This document shows, one piece after another, positions 1-8,761 of a stretch of 64,000 nt of DNA. Made by a program: the position numbers and the translations under genes. Origin of the DNA: Verrucomicrobiaceae bacterium (GTDB taxonomy: Bacteria; Verrucomicrobiota; Verrucomicrobiia; Verrucomicrobiales; Verrucomicrobiaceae). Location of the stretch: positions 248,001 through 312,000 of the forward strand of contig JACKQF010000002.1 of NCBI GenBank assembly GCA_024232965.1, written 5' to 3'. Under the pieces are notes generated by a model. That model was not told the origin of the DNA. It did not search any database and saw only the letters and a program-made list of their open reading frames with translations. Numbering within the stretch: the first letter of the stretch is position 1; the number at the start of each line of letters is the position of its first letter.

Positions 1-2
1 AC

Positions 3-1703
3 TGGAGTTCCATCCTGCTTTTGTTGGCAGTGATGGTGGGCGGTGTGTGCTTGGATCTTGTGCCACCGCTGCTGACACGCAAGCTGGTCGACGAGGTCAT
101 CGTGCCGCATACCAACATCGGTTGGCTGCCGTGGATCCTCGGCGGCCTGGTAGTGGCGAGCGCAGGACGCATGCTGTTGAATGTCGTCATCGGCCGCACC
201 AGTAGTTTTGTGGGGACGCGCATCACGAAGGAACTACGGGAGCGTGTCCAGACCAAGCTCCTAGGTCTGAACGTGGATTATTACAACCGCCACAGCGCTG
301 GCAGCTTGATGAGCCGCGTGCTGAACGATGTGGATTACTTCCAGGGTTTTGTCAGCCAGATGGCGCAGGGCTTTTTGCTGAACGTCCTGCTGGTCCTCGG
401 CATCGGAGCGACGCTTTTTGTGATGAATTGGCAACTCGCCCTGTGGGTCATGATCCCGATTCCTTTCGTCCTCATCGGCACCGCAGTGTATTGGAAGGTC
501 ATCTACCCGCGCTACTACCGCGTCTGGGATAGCCAGAGCAAGATGGCGCAATCCCTCACCGGTCTCTTGCAGGGCATCCGTTTGGTGAAGGCTTTTGGCC
601 AAGAAGACCGCGAGAAGAAGCGCTTCGCCAAGGCCGCTGGCTACGTGCAAAGCGCCAAGCGATCTCTCGAAATGAGCGCCGCCACCTTCAATCCCATCAT
701 GGGCTTCGTCTTCGGTCTGGGCGGCCTCATCGTTTGGAATGCAGGGGGTCGCGATGTTCTCGCAGACAAGATCAGCCTGGGCACCTTGATGGCCTTCTTT
801 GCCCTGCTGGGCATGTTTTACAGCCCGGTTCAGGCGCTGAGCATGTTCTCAAGTTGGCTAACGGGCTTCGTCGCCGCAGGTCAGCGCGTGTTCGAAGTGC
901 TGGACTCCACCAGCCAACTGGATGAACCGGCCGAGAGCCGTCGCCTCATGAACCTCCAGGGGCGCGTCGAACTCCGGGATGTGACCTTTGGTTACGACCC
1001 TTACACGCCCGTGTTGAAGAACGTCAGCCTGACCATCGAGCCCGGCCAATTCGTTGGCATCGTGGGCAAGAGCGGTTCAGGCAAAACGACCTTGGTGAAT
1101 CTCATCTGCCGCTTTTACGATCCGCAGGAAGGGGCAGTCCTGATCGATGGCGAAGATGTGCGTGAGCTCGGCACTGATGCGTTGCGCGAAAACATCGGCC
1201 TCGTGCTGCAGGAGCCCTTCATGTTCCGCGCCACCATCGCGGAAAACATCGCTTATGGAAAGCCTGACGCGGACCCGCTGTCCATCATCCAGGCGGCACG
1301 CGCGGCGAACGCCCACGACTTCATCGCCAAAAAGGTCGCCGGCTACGATACCAAGTTGGGCGAAAATGGGGCCGGACTTTCCGGCGGCGAAAAACAGCGG
1401 ATGAGCATTGCCCGTGCCCTCCTGACTGATCCCGCGATCCTGATCATGGACGAGGCGACCTCCGCCGTCGATACCGAGAGCGAGCAGGAAATCCAGCGCG
1501 CACTCGCCCACGCCTGTAAGGGCCGCACGACGATCGCCATTGCCCACCGCCTTTCGACTCTCAAGAACGCTGACATCATCTACGTCATGGACGAGGGGCG
1601 CGTCGCAGAGAGTGGCTCTCACGATGAGCTGATGGAAAGAGACGGCATCTACGCCCGCCTCGTGAAGATCCAAACTCAGCTCACACGACTCGAAGCCGCC
1701 TAA
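3..1703 (+). CDS. ABC exporter, fused permease-ATPase, 5' end outside window
   Basis: This is a half-size ABC exporter of the MsbA/BmrA type: an N-terminal six-helix membrane domain followed by a nucleotide-binding domain. The frame is open to the left edge and already reads hydrophobic residues of the first helix, so the true start lies upstream and the first in-frame ATG or TTG should not be trusted. The ATPase domain is complete: Walker A GKSGSGKTT near 1066-1092, signature LSGGEKQR near 1377-1400, Walker B ILIMDEATSAVD near 1437, and H-loop AHRLSTL near 1540. The next gene, 26 bp downstream on the same strand, encodes a DUF1854 protein. That pairing is the one annotated in other genomes as cyanophycin-metabolism-associated, so export or processing of a cyanophycin-related compound is possible. 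The substrate cannot be read from the sequence. Confidence 0.93.
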   Translation, partial: WSSILLLLAVMVGGVCLDLVPPLLTRKLVDEVIVPHTNIGWLPWILGGLVVASAGRMLLNVVIGRTSSFVGTRITKELRERVQTKLLGLNVDYYNRHSAGSLMSRVLNDVDYFQGFVSQMAQGFLLNVLLVLGIGATLFVMNWQLALWVMIPIPFVLIGTAVYWKVIYPRYYRVWDSQSKMAQSLTGLLQGIRLVKAFGQEDREKKRFAKAAGYVQSAKRSLEMSAATFNPIMGFVFGLGGLIVWNAGGRDVLADKISLGTLMAFFALLGMFYSPVQALSMFSSWLTGFVAAGQRVFEVLDSTSQLDEPAESRRLMNLQGRVELRDVTFGYDPYTPVLKNVSLTIEPGQFVGIVGKSGSGKTTLVNLICRFYDPQEGAVLIDGEDVRELGTDALRENIGLVLQEPFMFRATIAENIAYGKPDADPLSIIQAARAANAHDFIAKKVAGYDTKLGENGAGLSGGEKQRMSIARALLTDPAILIMDEATSAVDTESEQEIQRALAHACKGRTTIAIAHRLSTLKNADIIYVMDEGRVAESGSHDELMERDGIYARLVKIQTQLTRLEAA

Positions 1704-1729
1704 ACGACACCCCCTTTCCTCCGACCAAA

Positions 1730-2281
1730 ATGACTCAGACCAACATCATCCCCCTGCCTCTCCCTGCGAGCCCAAATGGCGTCCGCCGATTGGTGCCTGA
1801 GGGCACCGTTCTGCAACGCGGTGATCGCGGCTGCCTGCGCTGCACCATCGCGGGCGACCGCAGCTACGATGGCGTCACGGCCGTGCGGCTCTTTCCGATC
1901 AGCTATGGGGATTGCTTCGTCTCGCTGCGCTACACCGACGAAGCGGACAAAGAGCGCGAGATCGGCATCATCGAGAGACTCGCCGACTTCCCCCCGCAGA
2001 CCGTCGCGGAGATCCATCAAAGCCTGGAGCGCCATTATCACGAGCAGATCATCCGCCGGATCCACAAGATCAAGCAGCGCTACGGCCAGCTCTTTTTCCA
2101 CGTCGAGACAGACTCCGGCAGCTTGGAGTTCGTCATGCCATGGCGTCACGACCGGGCAGAGGAATACGGCACTCAGGGCCGCGTCCTCCTCGATAGCCTG
2201 AACAACCGTTATCTGATCCCCGACCTAGATGCCCTGACGCCAAAGGAGAAACGGCTCCTCGTATCCTTCATTTATTGGTAG
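1730..2281 (+). CDS. DUF1854 family protein (cyanophycin-associated type)
   Basis: A 183-residue soluble protein without signal peptide or membrane segment. The C-terminal half (FPPQTVAEIHQSLERHYHEQ, then RIHKIKQRYGQLFFHVETDS and SLNNRYLIPDLDALTPKEKR) is the recognisable DUF1854 pattern. This family is repeatedly found next to an ABC exporter in loci with cyanophycin synthetase or cyanophycinase genes, and the arrangement here matches: it begins 26 bp after the ABC transporter stop on the same strand. Biochemical function is unknown. The cyanophycin link is inferred from family context, because no cphA or cphB is visible; such genes would have to lie to the left of the window. Confidence 0.8.
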   Translation: MTQTNIIPLPLPASPNGVRRLVPEGTVLQRGDRGCLRCTIAGDRSYDGVTAVRLFPISYGDCFVSLRYTDEADKEREIGIIERLADFPPQTVAEIHQSLERHYHEQIIRRIHKIKQRYGQLFFHVETDSGSLEFVMPWRHDRAEEYGTQGRVLLDSLNNRYLIPDLDALTPKEKRLLVSFIYW

Positions 2282-2375
2282 CGCCGTGGGGCCACGCATT
2301 GCAGACTTGTCTTCCGGGCAGAAGTGGAAGACATTTCCCGGTAGCACAAGCCCAACGCCCCTTACACAGTCTGCC

Positions 2376-4196
2376 ATGCCGGAAAATCCCGCCCCACCCT
2401 CCATCATCACACGCTCCGGTCTGACGTTCGAGGTTTGGGAAGGTCCCTTTGTCCGGCGGCGCTTTGCGGCACTGAGTGAAGAGAATACCACGTCTCTGCG
2501 CACACTGCTCGAATGCCTGCGCCAGATTCAAAACCCAGGCTTGGAAACGGTGACCGCCATCGGGGAAGACGCGCAGGGCATTTATACGGATACGGAAATG
2601 CCACTGCCAGAAACGCTGGCGGATGCGCTGCGCGAAGGCCCGCTGACGATACCGGAATTTGACCATCTGGCTCGCGCCCTACTGAACGCCCTCATCCCCG
2701 CACACGAGGCAACGCTCGTTCACGGTGCCCTGCGGCCAGACTACATCTTTATTGATCGCTCAACTCCCGGCGGATGGTCGGTGAAGGTCATGGGCTACGG
2801 TGCCAGCTTCTACCAACCCGAGGGTGAGATCGACCCCGCCATCTACCGCTGCTCTGCCCCCGAACAATGGACCCAGGGCACCGTCGGCAGACGCACAGAC
2901 AATTATGCGCTGGGCTGCGTCTTATTTGAGGCTCTGGCCGGACGCCCTGCTTTTGCCGCCCGCGGTCTCAAGGAGATGCGGATGAAGCATGTGGAGCATG
3001 ACGTCAAACATCTGTCCGCGCTAGCGCCCCATGCACCCTCGTGGATGACGGAGTGGGTGATGGCCATGATGTCCCAAGATTCAGAGAACCGGCCACGTCA
3101 TGCAGCTGGGGCGATGGAGTCCTTTAATGCCTGGGCCGAATACGCCCAGCAGCAACAACAGCAACCGCCACCGATGGCGCCATCCGGTCTAGTCCATAGC
3201 ACCACGTATGCCGTGGTGCCGCAACCGCAGCCCATCCAGGTCACCGCCAGATTGGTCCCCACGCCTGAACCGGAGCGCATCCTGACGGCAGTAGCCATTG
3301 CAGAGGACGATACCCCCGTCGCACGCCGCATCTCTTCCACGATTGCCCCAGTTCGGGCCAGCAGCGCGGTGCGCCCAGTGCCGTCCAGCAAGCCCATGCC
3401 CTCCGCACCCAGCGCCCCTGCGGATGCCAAACCTGGACTGCTACGCTCTCTTCCCCCCACGGCCATCATCGCCGCCATCGCACTGCTGGCCATCATCGGT
3501 ACACTGATTATGCGCAGTGGTGGTGAGTCTGATTCCGGCCCCGCGACGCTGAGTGTGGTGGACGGGTTGATTCTTCATCTCGATGCAGACAACGCATCCA
3601 GCATAACGAAGAAGATCAGCGGCCAAGTCAGCAATTGGGCAGATGCAGACGGACGCAAAATCAGCGCCGCCCAGAACAACGAGGATCAGATGCCACTGCA
3701 CGCACCGCGCGGATTGAACGGTCGCTACGTCGTGGACTTCGGCGAACAAGGCTCGGGACGCTGGCTGGAGTTTCGCGATGCCTCCGGCCAACCCAAAAAG
3801 CTGACCACCATCCGCACCGCCTTCTGGGTGCTCAGAGGTTACGGCTTCCTGCTCAGCGACGCAGAGACGACCACCTTCCACCGCCAGTCATCCGACAGCG
3901 CTGCCACCGATATGATCTGGGATAGCGGCGGTGCATCTGACAGCGTCAAAAAGGGTGCCACCTGGTTGAATGGAAAATCGGTCGATGGCACGAAGACAGG
4001 CCTACCCGCAGGATTCTCCATTGTCAGCCTCGTCACCACCGCAGCCGCAGACGCCGGCAGGCTTTGCCGAGATCGCACCAACACCAAGCGCACCGGCGGC
4101 CAGCACATCGCGGAAATCCTCCTCTACGATCGTGAACTCACGGACAAAGAACGCCAGAGCGTGGAGCGCTACCTCAAGCAGAAGTGGTTGCCATAA
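2376..4196 (+). CDS. Membrane-anchored pseudokinase with C-terminal concanavalin/LamG-like domain
   Basis: The protein starts best at the ATG at 2376 (606 residues); an in-frame GTG at 2286 would add 30 unlikely residues. Residues about 1-270 resemble a Ser/Thr protein kinase, with the C-lobe pattern APEQW and DNYALGCVLFEALAGRPAF. The catalytic elements are degraded: the HRD loop reads HGALRPDYIFID, the DFG position reads MGYGAS, and no glycine loop or VAIK lysine is visible. A proline-rich linker, one membrane helix (residues about 362-379, AIIAAIALLAIIGTLIM) and about 210 external residues beginning VVDGLILHLDADNAS follow; that tail resembles the concanavalin/LamG-like modules of verrucomicrobial surface proteins. 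It is probably a signalling or scaffold protein without kinase activity. A start-proximal overlap with the DUF1854 operon is possible. The ligand is unknown. Confidence 0.72.
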   Translation: MPENPAPPSIITRSGLTFEVWEGPFVRRRFAALSEENTTSLRTLLECLRQIQNPGLETVTAIGEDAQGIYTDTEMPLPETLADALREGPLTIPEFDHLARALLNALIPAHEATLVHGALRPDYIFIDRSTPGGWSVKVMGYGASFYQPEGEIDPAIYRCSAPEQWTQGTVGRRTDNYALGCVLFEALAGRPAFAARGLKEMRMKHVEHDVKHLSALAPHAPSWMTEWVMAMMSQDSENRPRHAAGAMESFNAWAEYAQQQQQQPPPMAPSGLVHSTTYAVVPQPQPIQVTARLVPTPEPERILTAVAIAEDDTPVARRISSTIAPVRASSAVRPVPSSKPMPSAPSAPADAKPGLLRSLPPTAIIAAIALLAIIGTLIMRSGGESDSGPATLSVVDGLILHLDADNASSITKKISGQVSNWADADGRKISAAQNNEDQMPLHAPRGLNGRYVVDFGEQGSGRWLEFRDASGQPKKLTTIRTAFWVLRGYGFLLSDAETTTFHRQSSDSAATDMIWDSGGASDSVKKGATWLNGKSVDGTKTGLPAGFSIVSLVTTAAADAGRLCRDRTNTKRTGGQHIAEILLYDRELTDKERQSVERYLKQKWLP

Positions 4197-4267
4197 TGAT
4201 GAGTGACAGGTCACCAAGCATTGGCGGCACTCATCAATCCTGGAGCCCACGCACAGAGCTTGTCGCT

Positions 4268-4292
4268 CTCGTCCGACAGGGGGACGAGTTTT
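4268..4292 (+). terminator. Candidate rho-independent terminator
   Basis: CTCGTCC (4268-4274) pairs perfectly with GGACGAG (4282-4288), with a 7-nt loop, and is followed by TTTT. It lies between the pseudokinase gene (+) and the end of the convergent sulfatase gene (-), in the right orientation for the pseudokinase transcript. The T run is short, so strength is uncertain. Confidence 0.5.
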
Positions 4293-4302
4293 AGTTCGCA
4301 GG

Positions 4303-5718
4303 TCACTTCTTCGGCACACGCTTCATGTCGGGAACGACCGGCACGTCCTTGTTCATCGATTCATACGCAGCCAGCAGGCGTTTCACTTCTTCGGGATGCT
4401 GCGCGGCCACATCATGCTGCTCGCCCGGGTCGCTTTGCAGGTCAAAGAGCTGCATCTTCGCCGGTTCGTCGCCGCTGCTCAGGCCGGGGAATGCGTCGAG
4501 GTTGTACTGCTCGAACGGCGCGATGATAGTGACGCCGTCAGGCGCGCGCGGATCTGGCCAGCGTCCGTCGGGCCCGGCCTTGAACTTCATGCCGCCCGCC
4601 GGCAGCACATGCAGCTTCCAGCGTGCGTCGCGGATGTTCGCCAGGCGTGCGTTTTGATGGCCGAAGATGTAGTCGTGCGGCGATTTCGCATCGCTGGTGA
4701 ACAGTGGCATGATGTTGCGACCGTCGAGCACGCGGTCGTCGGGCATCTTCGCGTCGGTGACGTTCAGGATCGTCGCAAACAGGTCCATCATGATCGCTAT
4801 CTCACTGCTCACATGTCCGGCGGGGATTTTGCCGGGCCAGCGGGCGATCATCGGCACGCGGTAGCCGCCTTCCCACTGCGCCGCCTTCATGCCGCGCAGT
4901 CCGGCCGTGCTGCCGCCGAACCACGGGCCGTTGTCGCTGCTGAAAATCACCAGCGTGTTGTCATCGAGGCCGTTTGCTTTGATCGCATCGAGCACGCGTC
5001 CCACGCTCGCGTCGAGTTCCATCATCACATCGCCATACAGGCCCGCGCCGCTCTTCTTGTAGTTCTCTTCGGAGGCCGCGAGCGGCTTGTGCGGCATCGC
5101 TTCGGCGAAGTAGAGAAAGAAGGGCTGCTTCGCATTGCGCTCGATGAAATCGACCGCCCGCTTGGCATACCGCTGCGTCAGCGTCGCCTGAACGACGGGG
5201 TATTCGGCCACCTCAGTTCCCTCCAGCACCTGCACGGGTCGCATGTCGTTCGAATACGGGATGCCGAAGTATTCATCGAAACCGCGGTCCGTGGGCAGGT
5301 ATCCCGCGTGGTGGCCAAGATGCCACTTGCCGATCATGCCCGTGGCATAACCCGCCGACTTCAGCACCTGCGCCAGCGTGATCTCGCCATCCGGCAGATG
5401 CAGTGCGTCTGCTGCAGGCCCGCCGTCCGGTGCCGGATTCGAAGTCATGCCGCAGCGAAACGGATAACGCCCTGTCATCAGCGACGCCCGTGTCGGCGCA
5501 CAAAACGGAGCCGGGCAGTTGAACTGCGTCAGCTTCGCGCCCTCCGCCGCCATCTGGTCAATGCGCGGTGTTTTGAACTGCGGATGTCCGTAGCAGCTCA
5601 GATCACCGTAACCGAGATCGTCCGCGAGGATGAGCACGATGTTCGGCTGCTTCGCAGCCAATGACGAAACCAGAACGAGGAAGGACGAAAGGATGAGGAG
5701 CCGTTTGTGCGAGATCAT
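4303..5718 (-). CDS. Secreted sulfatase (formylglycine type)
   Basis: A 471-residue alkaline-phosphatase-superfamily sulfatase. A signal peptide (MISHKRLLILSSFLVLVSSLA) is followed directly by the metal-binding motif PNIVLILADDLGYGD. The formylglycine signature CAPTR is at Cys73, in CAPTRASLMTGRYPF, so a formylglycine-generating enzyme elsewhere in the genome would be needed. Other family blocks are visible: GKWHLGHH and SSDNGPWFGG. Such enzymes hydrolyse sulfate esters, usually on algal or host polysaccharides, in the periplasm or outside the cell. The exact substrate cannot be assigned. It is convergent with the pseudokinase gene and on the same strand as the next two loci upstream. Confidence 0.9.
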   Translation of the reverse strand: MISHKRLLILSSFLVLVSSLAAKQPNIVLILADDLGYGDLSCYGHPQFKTPRIDQMAAEGAKLTQFNCPAPFCAPTRASLMTGRYPFRCGMTSNPAPDGGPAADALHLPDGEITLAQVLKSAGYATGMIGKWHLGHHAGYLPTDRGFDEYFGIPYSNDMRPVQVLEGTEVAEYPVVQATLTQRYAKRAVDFIERNAKQPFFLYFAEAMPHKPLAASEENYKKSGAGLYGDVMMELDASVGRVLDAIKANGLDDNTLVIFSSDNGPWFGGSTAGLRGMKAAQWEGGYRVPMIARWPGKIPAGHVSSEIAIMMDLFATILNVTDAKMPDDRVLDGRNIMPLFTSDAKSPHDYIFGHQNARLANIRDARWKLHVLPAGGMKFKAGPDGRWPDPRAPDGVTIIAPFEQYNLDAFPGLSSGDEPAKMQLFDLQSDPGEQHDVAAQHPEEVKRLLAAYESMNKDVPVVPDMKRVPKK

Positions 5719-5819
5719 GGGTTACCAGCAGTAGTGTGATAAAGCCGAGAGTGGCTCCTAAAACAACGCACGAGGACCTGCTGATCCTGCTCTTATCCAT
5801 TTCGCAGGGCATTCAACTC

Positions 5820-7637
5820 CTACATGAAGTCGATGTTCACCTCGATTCTCGAAAAGTCCCTGACCGCAAGATATTCCTCGGCGATGAGGAAAGAAATGGT
5901 TCCGGTGTCGTAGAAAGCCAGTCCCGCTTCATCGTTGGTCCAAGAGCTGAAGAGGTTGACCCATCGGCTGGTGTTTTGATAAAACTCAGGCGGCGTGACC
6001 AGTGATCCGTTGACCACTGATACAGGTGTCAACCTCTGCTCTGCAGAAAACTTAGGGTTTCCCTGGCAATAGTGAGGATAGCCAAATGCGTTCGCGAGTG
6101 GCCGTTGTGCTTCGCTCCCAGTGCATTGTTCCCCGAGCAGTCGGTAGGCGTTCATGGCTGCATGATCCGTTAACATGTCCGTGGGAAATCGCCATGCGTC
6201 ACACTCGTCCAATGGATCGGGAAGACTGATAGATTCGATTGTATGAAGTTCGCATTCGACAAGGTCTCTGTACAGTGTGCCTGGGATGGCGGCGCGATGA
6301 AGTTCGCCATCTGGCTGGACGTGAACGATTACGCCCGCCGGTTCACACTTCTCCACATCAGCAAAGAACAAAAGACTTCCTTCAAATGAAGGTTCAATAA
6401 GCTTAAGATCTTCTTCAGACAGCCGTGCAACAAATGAATATGCACACCCGGAACGACTGATCGGCCATGCGAAGCCAGCTGGCACTTCGGGCACTCCACC
6501 CAATTTGCTCTTTGATGTGGGAACTGGTTGAGAGGCCTTCTGACTGAAAAAACAAAGGCAACGTTTTGCCGCAGCTTCGATTTTTGACCGATAAGGCGAT
6601 AATGTCGGACTCAGAAGCTGACTTTGGAACTCCGCAGGCGTGATGGGTCTCTTGCGAAGCCGGGTTGAATCACCGCCGCCACTTATGGCGCTGGCATAAG
6701 CCGTTCGAATCTCAGGAATGAAGTGATCTTTCAGACGAGAAGCATAGTCCGCCAGCTTGGCTCGATCCCATCGCCCCATCATTTCAATCACCGTCGGCAG
6801 CAGTTCATCGCTCGCAGTGTCGATCAGACGCTTAAAGACTCTGTCAGCCAGCGGGTGATCGACGGCCACAGTCGCCTTTGAGATGCCTTCGGCGACACCT
6901 GTAGCAATGAAGTTGTTGTCCGACTCCAATGCGGCGGTCATAACGACCTCCGCGTCGTTTCCCAGCCCTGCCACCGCATGCCTTGCAATTTGCCAGGCAA
7001 ACGGACCATCTGCCACGCGAAGACATGCGACGATTGATGGAAGCGCCGCAACGCCCATCACGTCAACCATCCACTCGCATGCGGATCTCATGTGCCATGG
7101 ATCTTCCATGGCATCGCAGGCGGTTTGAACTGCCAGATCATGGTATCTCTCAGCGTCGTATTCGTACAAGGCGCGGGTCAAGGCGAGCGCCATTCCCACA
7201 TCACTGGTTGCGCAGGCCAGCTTTTCCAAGGCGGGCAAGGCATCAAGGAAGCCGCTTTTTAGCAGTTCGGGTTCCAATGGACAATGATTGCTCTTTGAAG
7301 CTCCTTTCCCGAGCCAGTTTCGGTAGAGAACCTCGACTCGCGAGGGAGCATGCTTGATAAGAAAACGCACAAGTCCAAGACTGAGCCCAGGGCCGGATTT
7401 CAGTTTGGCTCGCACATACTTGTCCAGCTTCTTGTCGGACAGACTGAGCACGTAGGCTCCGATTTCGTTCAGTCCTGCCAGACTTTCATGGGGAAGCCAA
7501 TAGACAATCTGTTCCTCAAGTTGATTGCGCTCTTTCGCATCCAAGGTTTGAAGCAGCGCAGTTACCCGCTCGGCTGAGTCCGCACGGGCTAGGTCGTTGA
7601 ACTGGCAAAAAACTGTTTCTTTGTTCATTTGTCCCAT
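5820..7637 (-). CDS. Large protein with helical-repeat N-terminus and YwqG/DUF1963-like C-terminus
   Basis: About 605 residues with no signal peptide. I prefer the ATG at 7637 (MGQMNKET), which has AAGGTG about 6 nt upstream; the GTG at 7643 or the ATG at 7628 are alternatives. Residues about 1-330 are helical and alanine/leucine-rich with HEAT/armadillo-like spacing (for example VTALLQTLDAKERNQLEEQI and SACEWMVDVMGVAALPSIVA). Residues about 370-600 carry the DUF1963/YwqG pattern: KLGGVPEVPAGFAWP, GSLLFFADVEKCE, AFGYPHYCQGNP. YwqG proteins have no established function. It has more A/T-ending codons than its neighbours, which may indicate separate acquisition. It stands alone between secreted-protein genes. 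Confidence 0.7.
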   Translation of the reverse strand: MGQMNKETVFCQFNDLARADSAERVTALLQTLDAKERNQLEEQIVYWLPHESLAGLNEIGAYVLSLSDKKLDKYVRAKLKSGPGLSLGLVRFLIKHAPSRVEVLYRNWLGKGASKSNHCPLEPELLKSGFLDALPALEKLACATSDVGMALALTRALYEYDAERYHDLAVQTACDAMEDPWHMRSACEWMVDVMGVAALPSIVACLRVADGPFAWQIARHAVAGLGNDAEVVMTAALESDNNFIATGVAEGISKATVAVDHPLADRVFKRLIDTASDELLPTVIEMMGRWDRAKLADYASRLKDHFIPEIRTAYASAISGGGDSTRLRKRPITPAEFQSQLLSPTLSPYRSKIEAAAKRCLCFFSQKASQPVPTSKSKLGGVPEVPAGFAWPISRSGCAYSFVARLSEEDLKLIEPSFEGSLLFFADVEKCEPAGVIVHVQPDGELHRAAIPGTLYRDLVECELHTIESISLPDPLDECDAWRFPTDMLTDHAAMNAYRLLGEQCTGSEAQRPLANAFGYPHYCQGNPKFSAEQRLTPVSVVNGSLVTPPEFYQNTSRWVNLFSSWTNDEAGLAFYDTGTISFLIAEEYLAVRDFSRIEVNIDFM

Positions 7638-7773
7638 GTGCACACCTTAACGGAGAACAAACTTCAATTGCAACACGGACGGGTGTTCGTTGTGCTGCCT
7701 GACGTGACAGAATCATTGTTTGCGATACCTTAGCGAACTTGGCCGCGGCTGATTTTCAACAGGCGATTGAAGG

Positions 7774-8661
7774 CTAACCGCGCTGATTCGGCTTCGGTGG
7801 CGGGACGTATTCCACGGCCTCCGGTTTGAACTCGGCGAGATCAGGCAGCGTCGTCTGCACGCCTTCGGCAGGCACGTCGATCTTCGCGGTCCAGACGATG
7901 GCATTGAGGATGAAGCGACGGAGGTCGTCGTTGCGCCAGTTCTTGTAAAAGTGCGGCATCACGATGCCGAATCCGCGCCCGCCATCGTCGCGTTCGACAC
8001 ACCATGCCACGGTCTCGCGCTTCGGTTTGTCCGGCGGCAACATCGAGGTGGCCAGCGTGGTGACGTTGGGCGCCATTATGTTGCCACGACCGAAGTAGTT
8101 GTTTGTGTAGGGCTCGTCATGCAGCGTAAATTCCTTCCAGCCGCGCGACACGGGATGCTGCGGTGCGGCAGGCGTGATCGTCGCGGCGGGGAAAATCTTC
8201 GCGAAGGATTCATGATGCTTGCACGAGCGGTTGGCGAAGTAGCCGCCCATCCAGCGCAGCAGCGGATGATCACCTTCCGTCGTCACATCTTCGCCGAGCA
8301 GGCCCGTCGCATAATGCACGCACACGATGCCGCAGCCGCGTTTCATCATCGCATCGAGATCGGCGAGGTTCTGCTCCGGATTCGGCAGGCGGTTCGCCGG
8401 AAACGTGTCGCCGATGAACACCACGGTGCTTGCCGCATCGCGCAGCGCCTTCTCTGGCCACTCATAAACCACGTCCGCCTTCACGTCGGGCACATTCGTC
8501 ATGTGTTCGACGCAATGCTGCATGACGCGCCCTCCCGCTGCGACCTCATGCGATCCCGGCGGGTGCTTGCTGGGCCCGACGATGATCAACACACGCGCCG
8601 GATCAGCGGCGGATGCCGTGGTGATGGCAAAGGCGAGGAAAAGAAAAGCGCGGCGAATCAT
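7774..8661 (-). CDS. Secreted ThuA-domain protein
   Basis: I start this at the ATG at 8661, which gives a clean signal peptide (MIRRAFLFLAFAITTASAA) and 295 residues; longer in-frame extensions look non-coding. The mature protein has a ThuA-like, class-I glutamine-amidotransferase fold: RVLIIVGPSKHPPGSHE, TVVFIGDTFP, CGIVCVHYATGL, LRWMGGYF, HPVSRGWKEFTLHDEPY, AWCVERDDGGRGFGIVMPHF. ThuA was named for trehalose utilisation, but in PVC bacteria these secreted forms lie in polysaccharide or sugar-acid loci and their reaction is not established. It is the last gene of a likely sulfatase-PmoA-ThuA operon, 100 bp after the PmoA-like gene. Confidence 0.82.
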   Translation of the reverse strand: MIRRAFLFLAFAITTASAADPARVLIIVGPSKHPPGSHEVAAGGRVMQHCVEHMTNVPDVKADVVYEWPEKALRDAASTVVFIGDTFPANRLPNPEQNLADLDAMMKRGCGIVCVHYATGLLGEDVTTEGDHPLLRWMGGYFANRSCKHHESFAKIFPAATITPAAPQHPVSRGWKEFTLHDEPYTNNYFGRGNIMAPNVTTLATSMLPPDKPKRETVAWCVERDDGGRGFGIVMPHFYKNWRNDDLRRFILNAIVWTAKIDVPAEGVQTTLPDLAEFKPEAVEYVPPPKPNQRG

Positions 8662-8761
8662 GGAGAATAACAGAACGTGTCGAGCCACCGTCTTCCTTGC
8701 CCCTGCCGTGTTTAAAATGCTCCGGAAGCGTGCTGCCCTCGCATGGAGCCTTTTCAGACGC

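Noticed and set aside
4396..5664. A 422-codon plus-strand ORF opposite the first sulfatase
   Set aside because: It is an arginine/histidine-rich shadow on the strand opposite a signal-peptide-bearing sulfatase with intact motifs, and matches no family.
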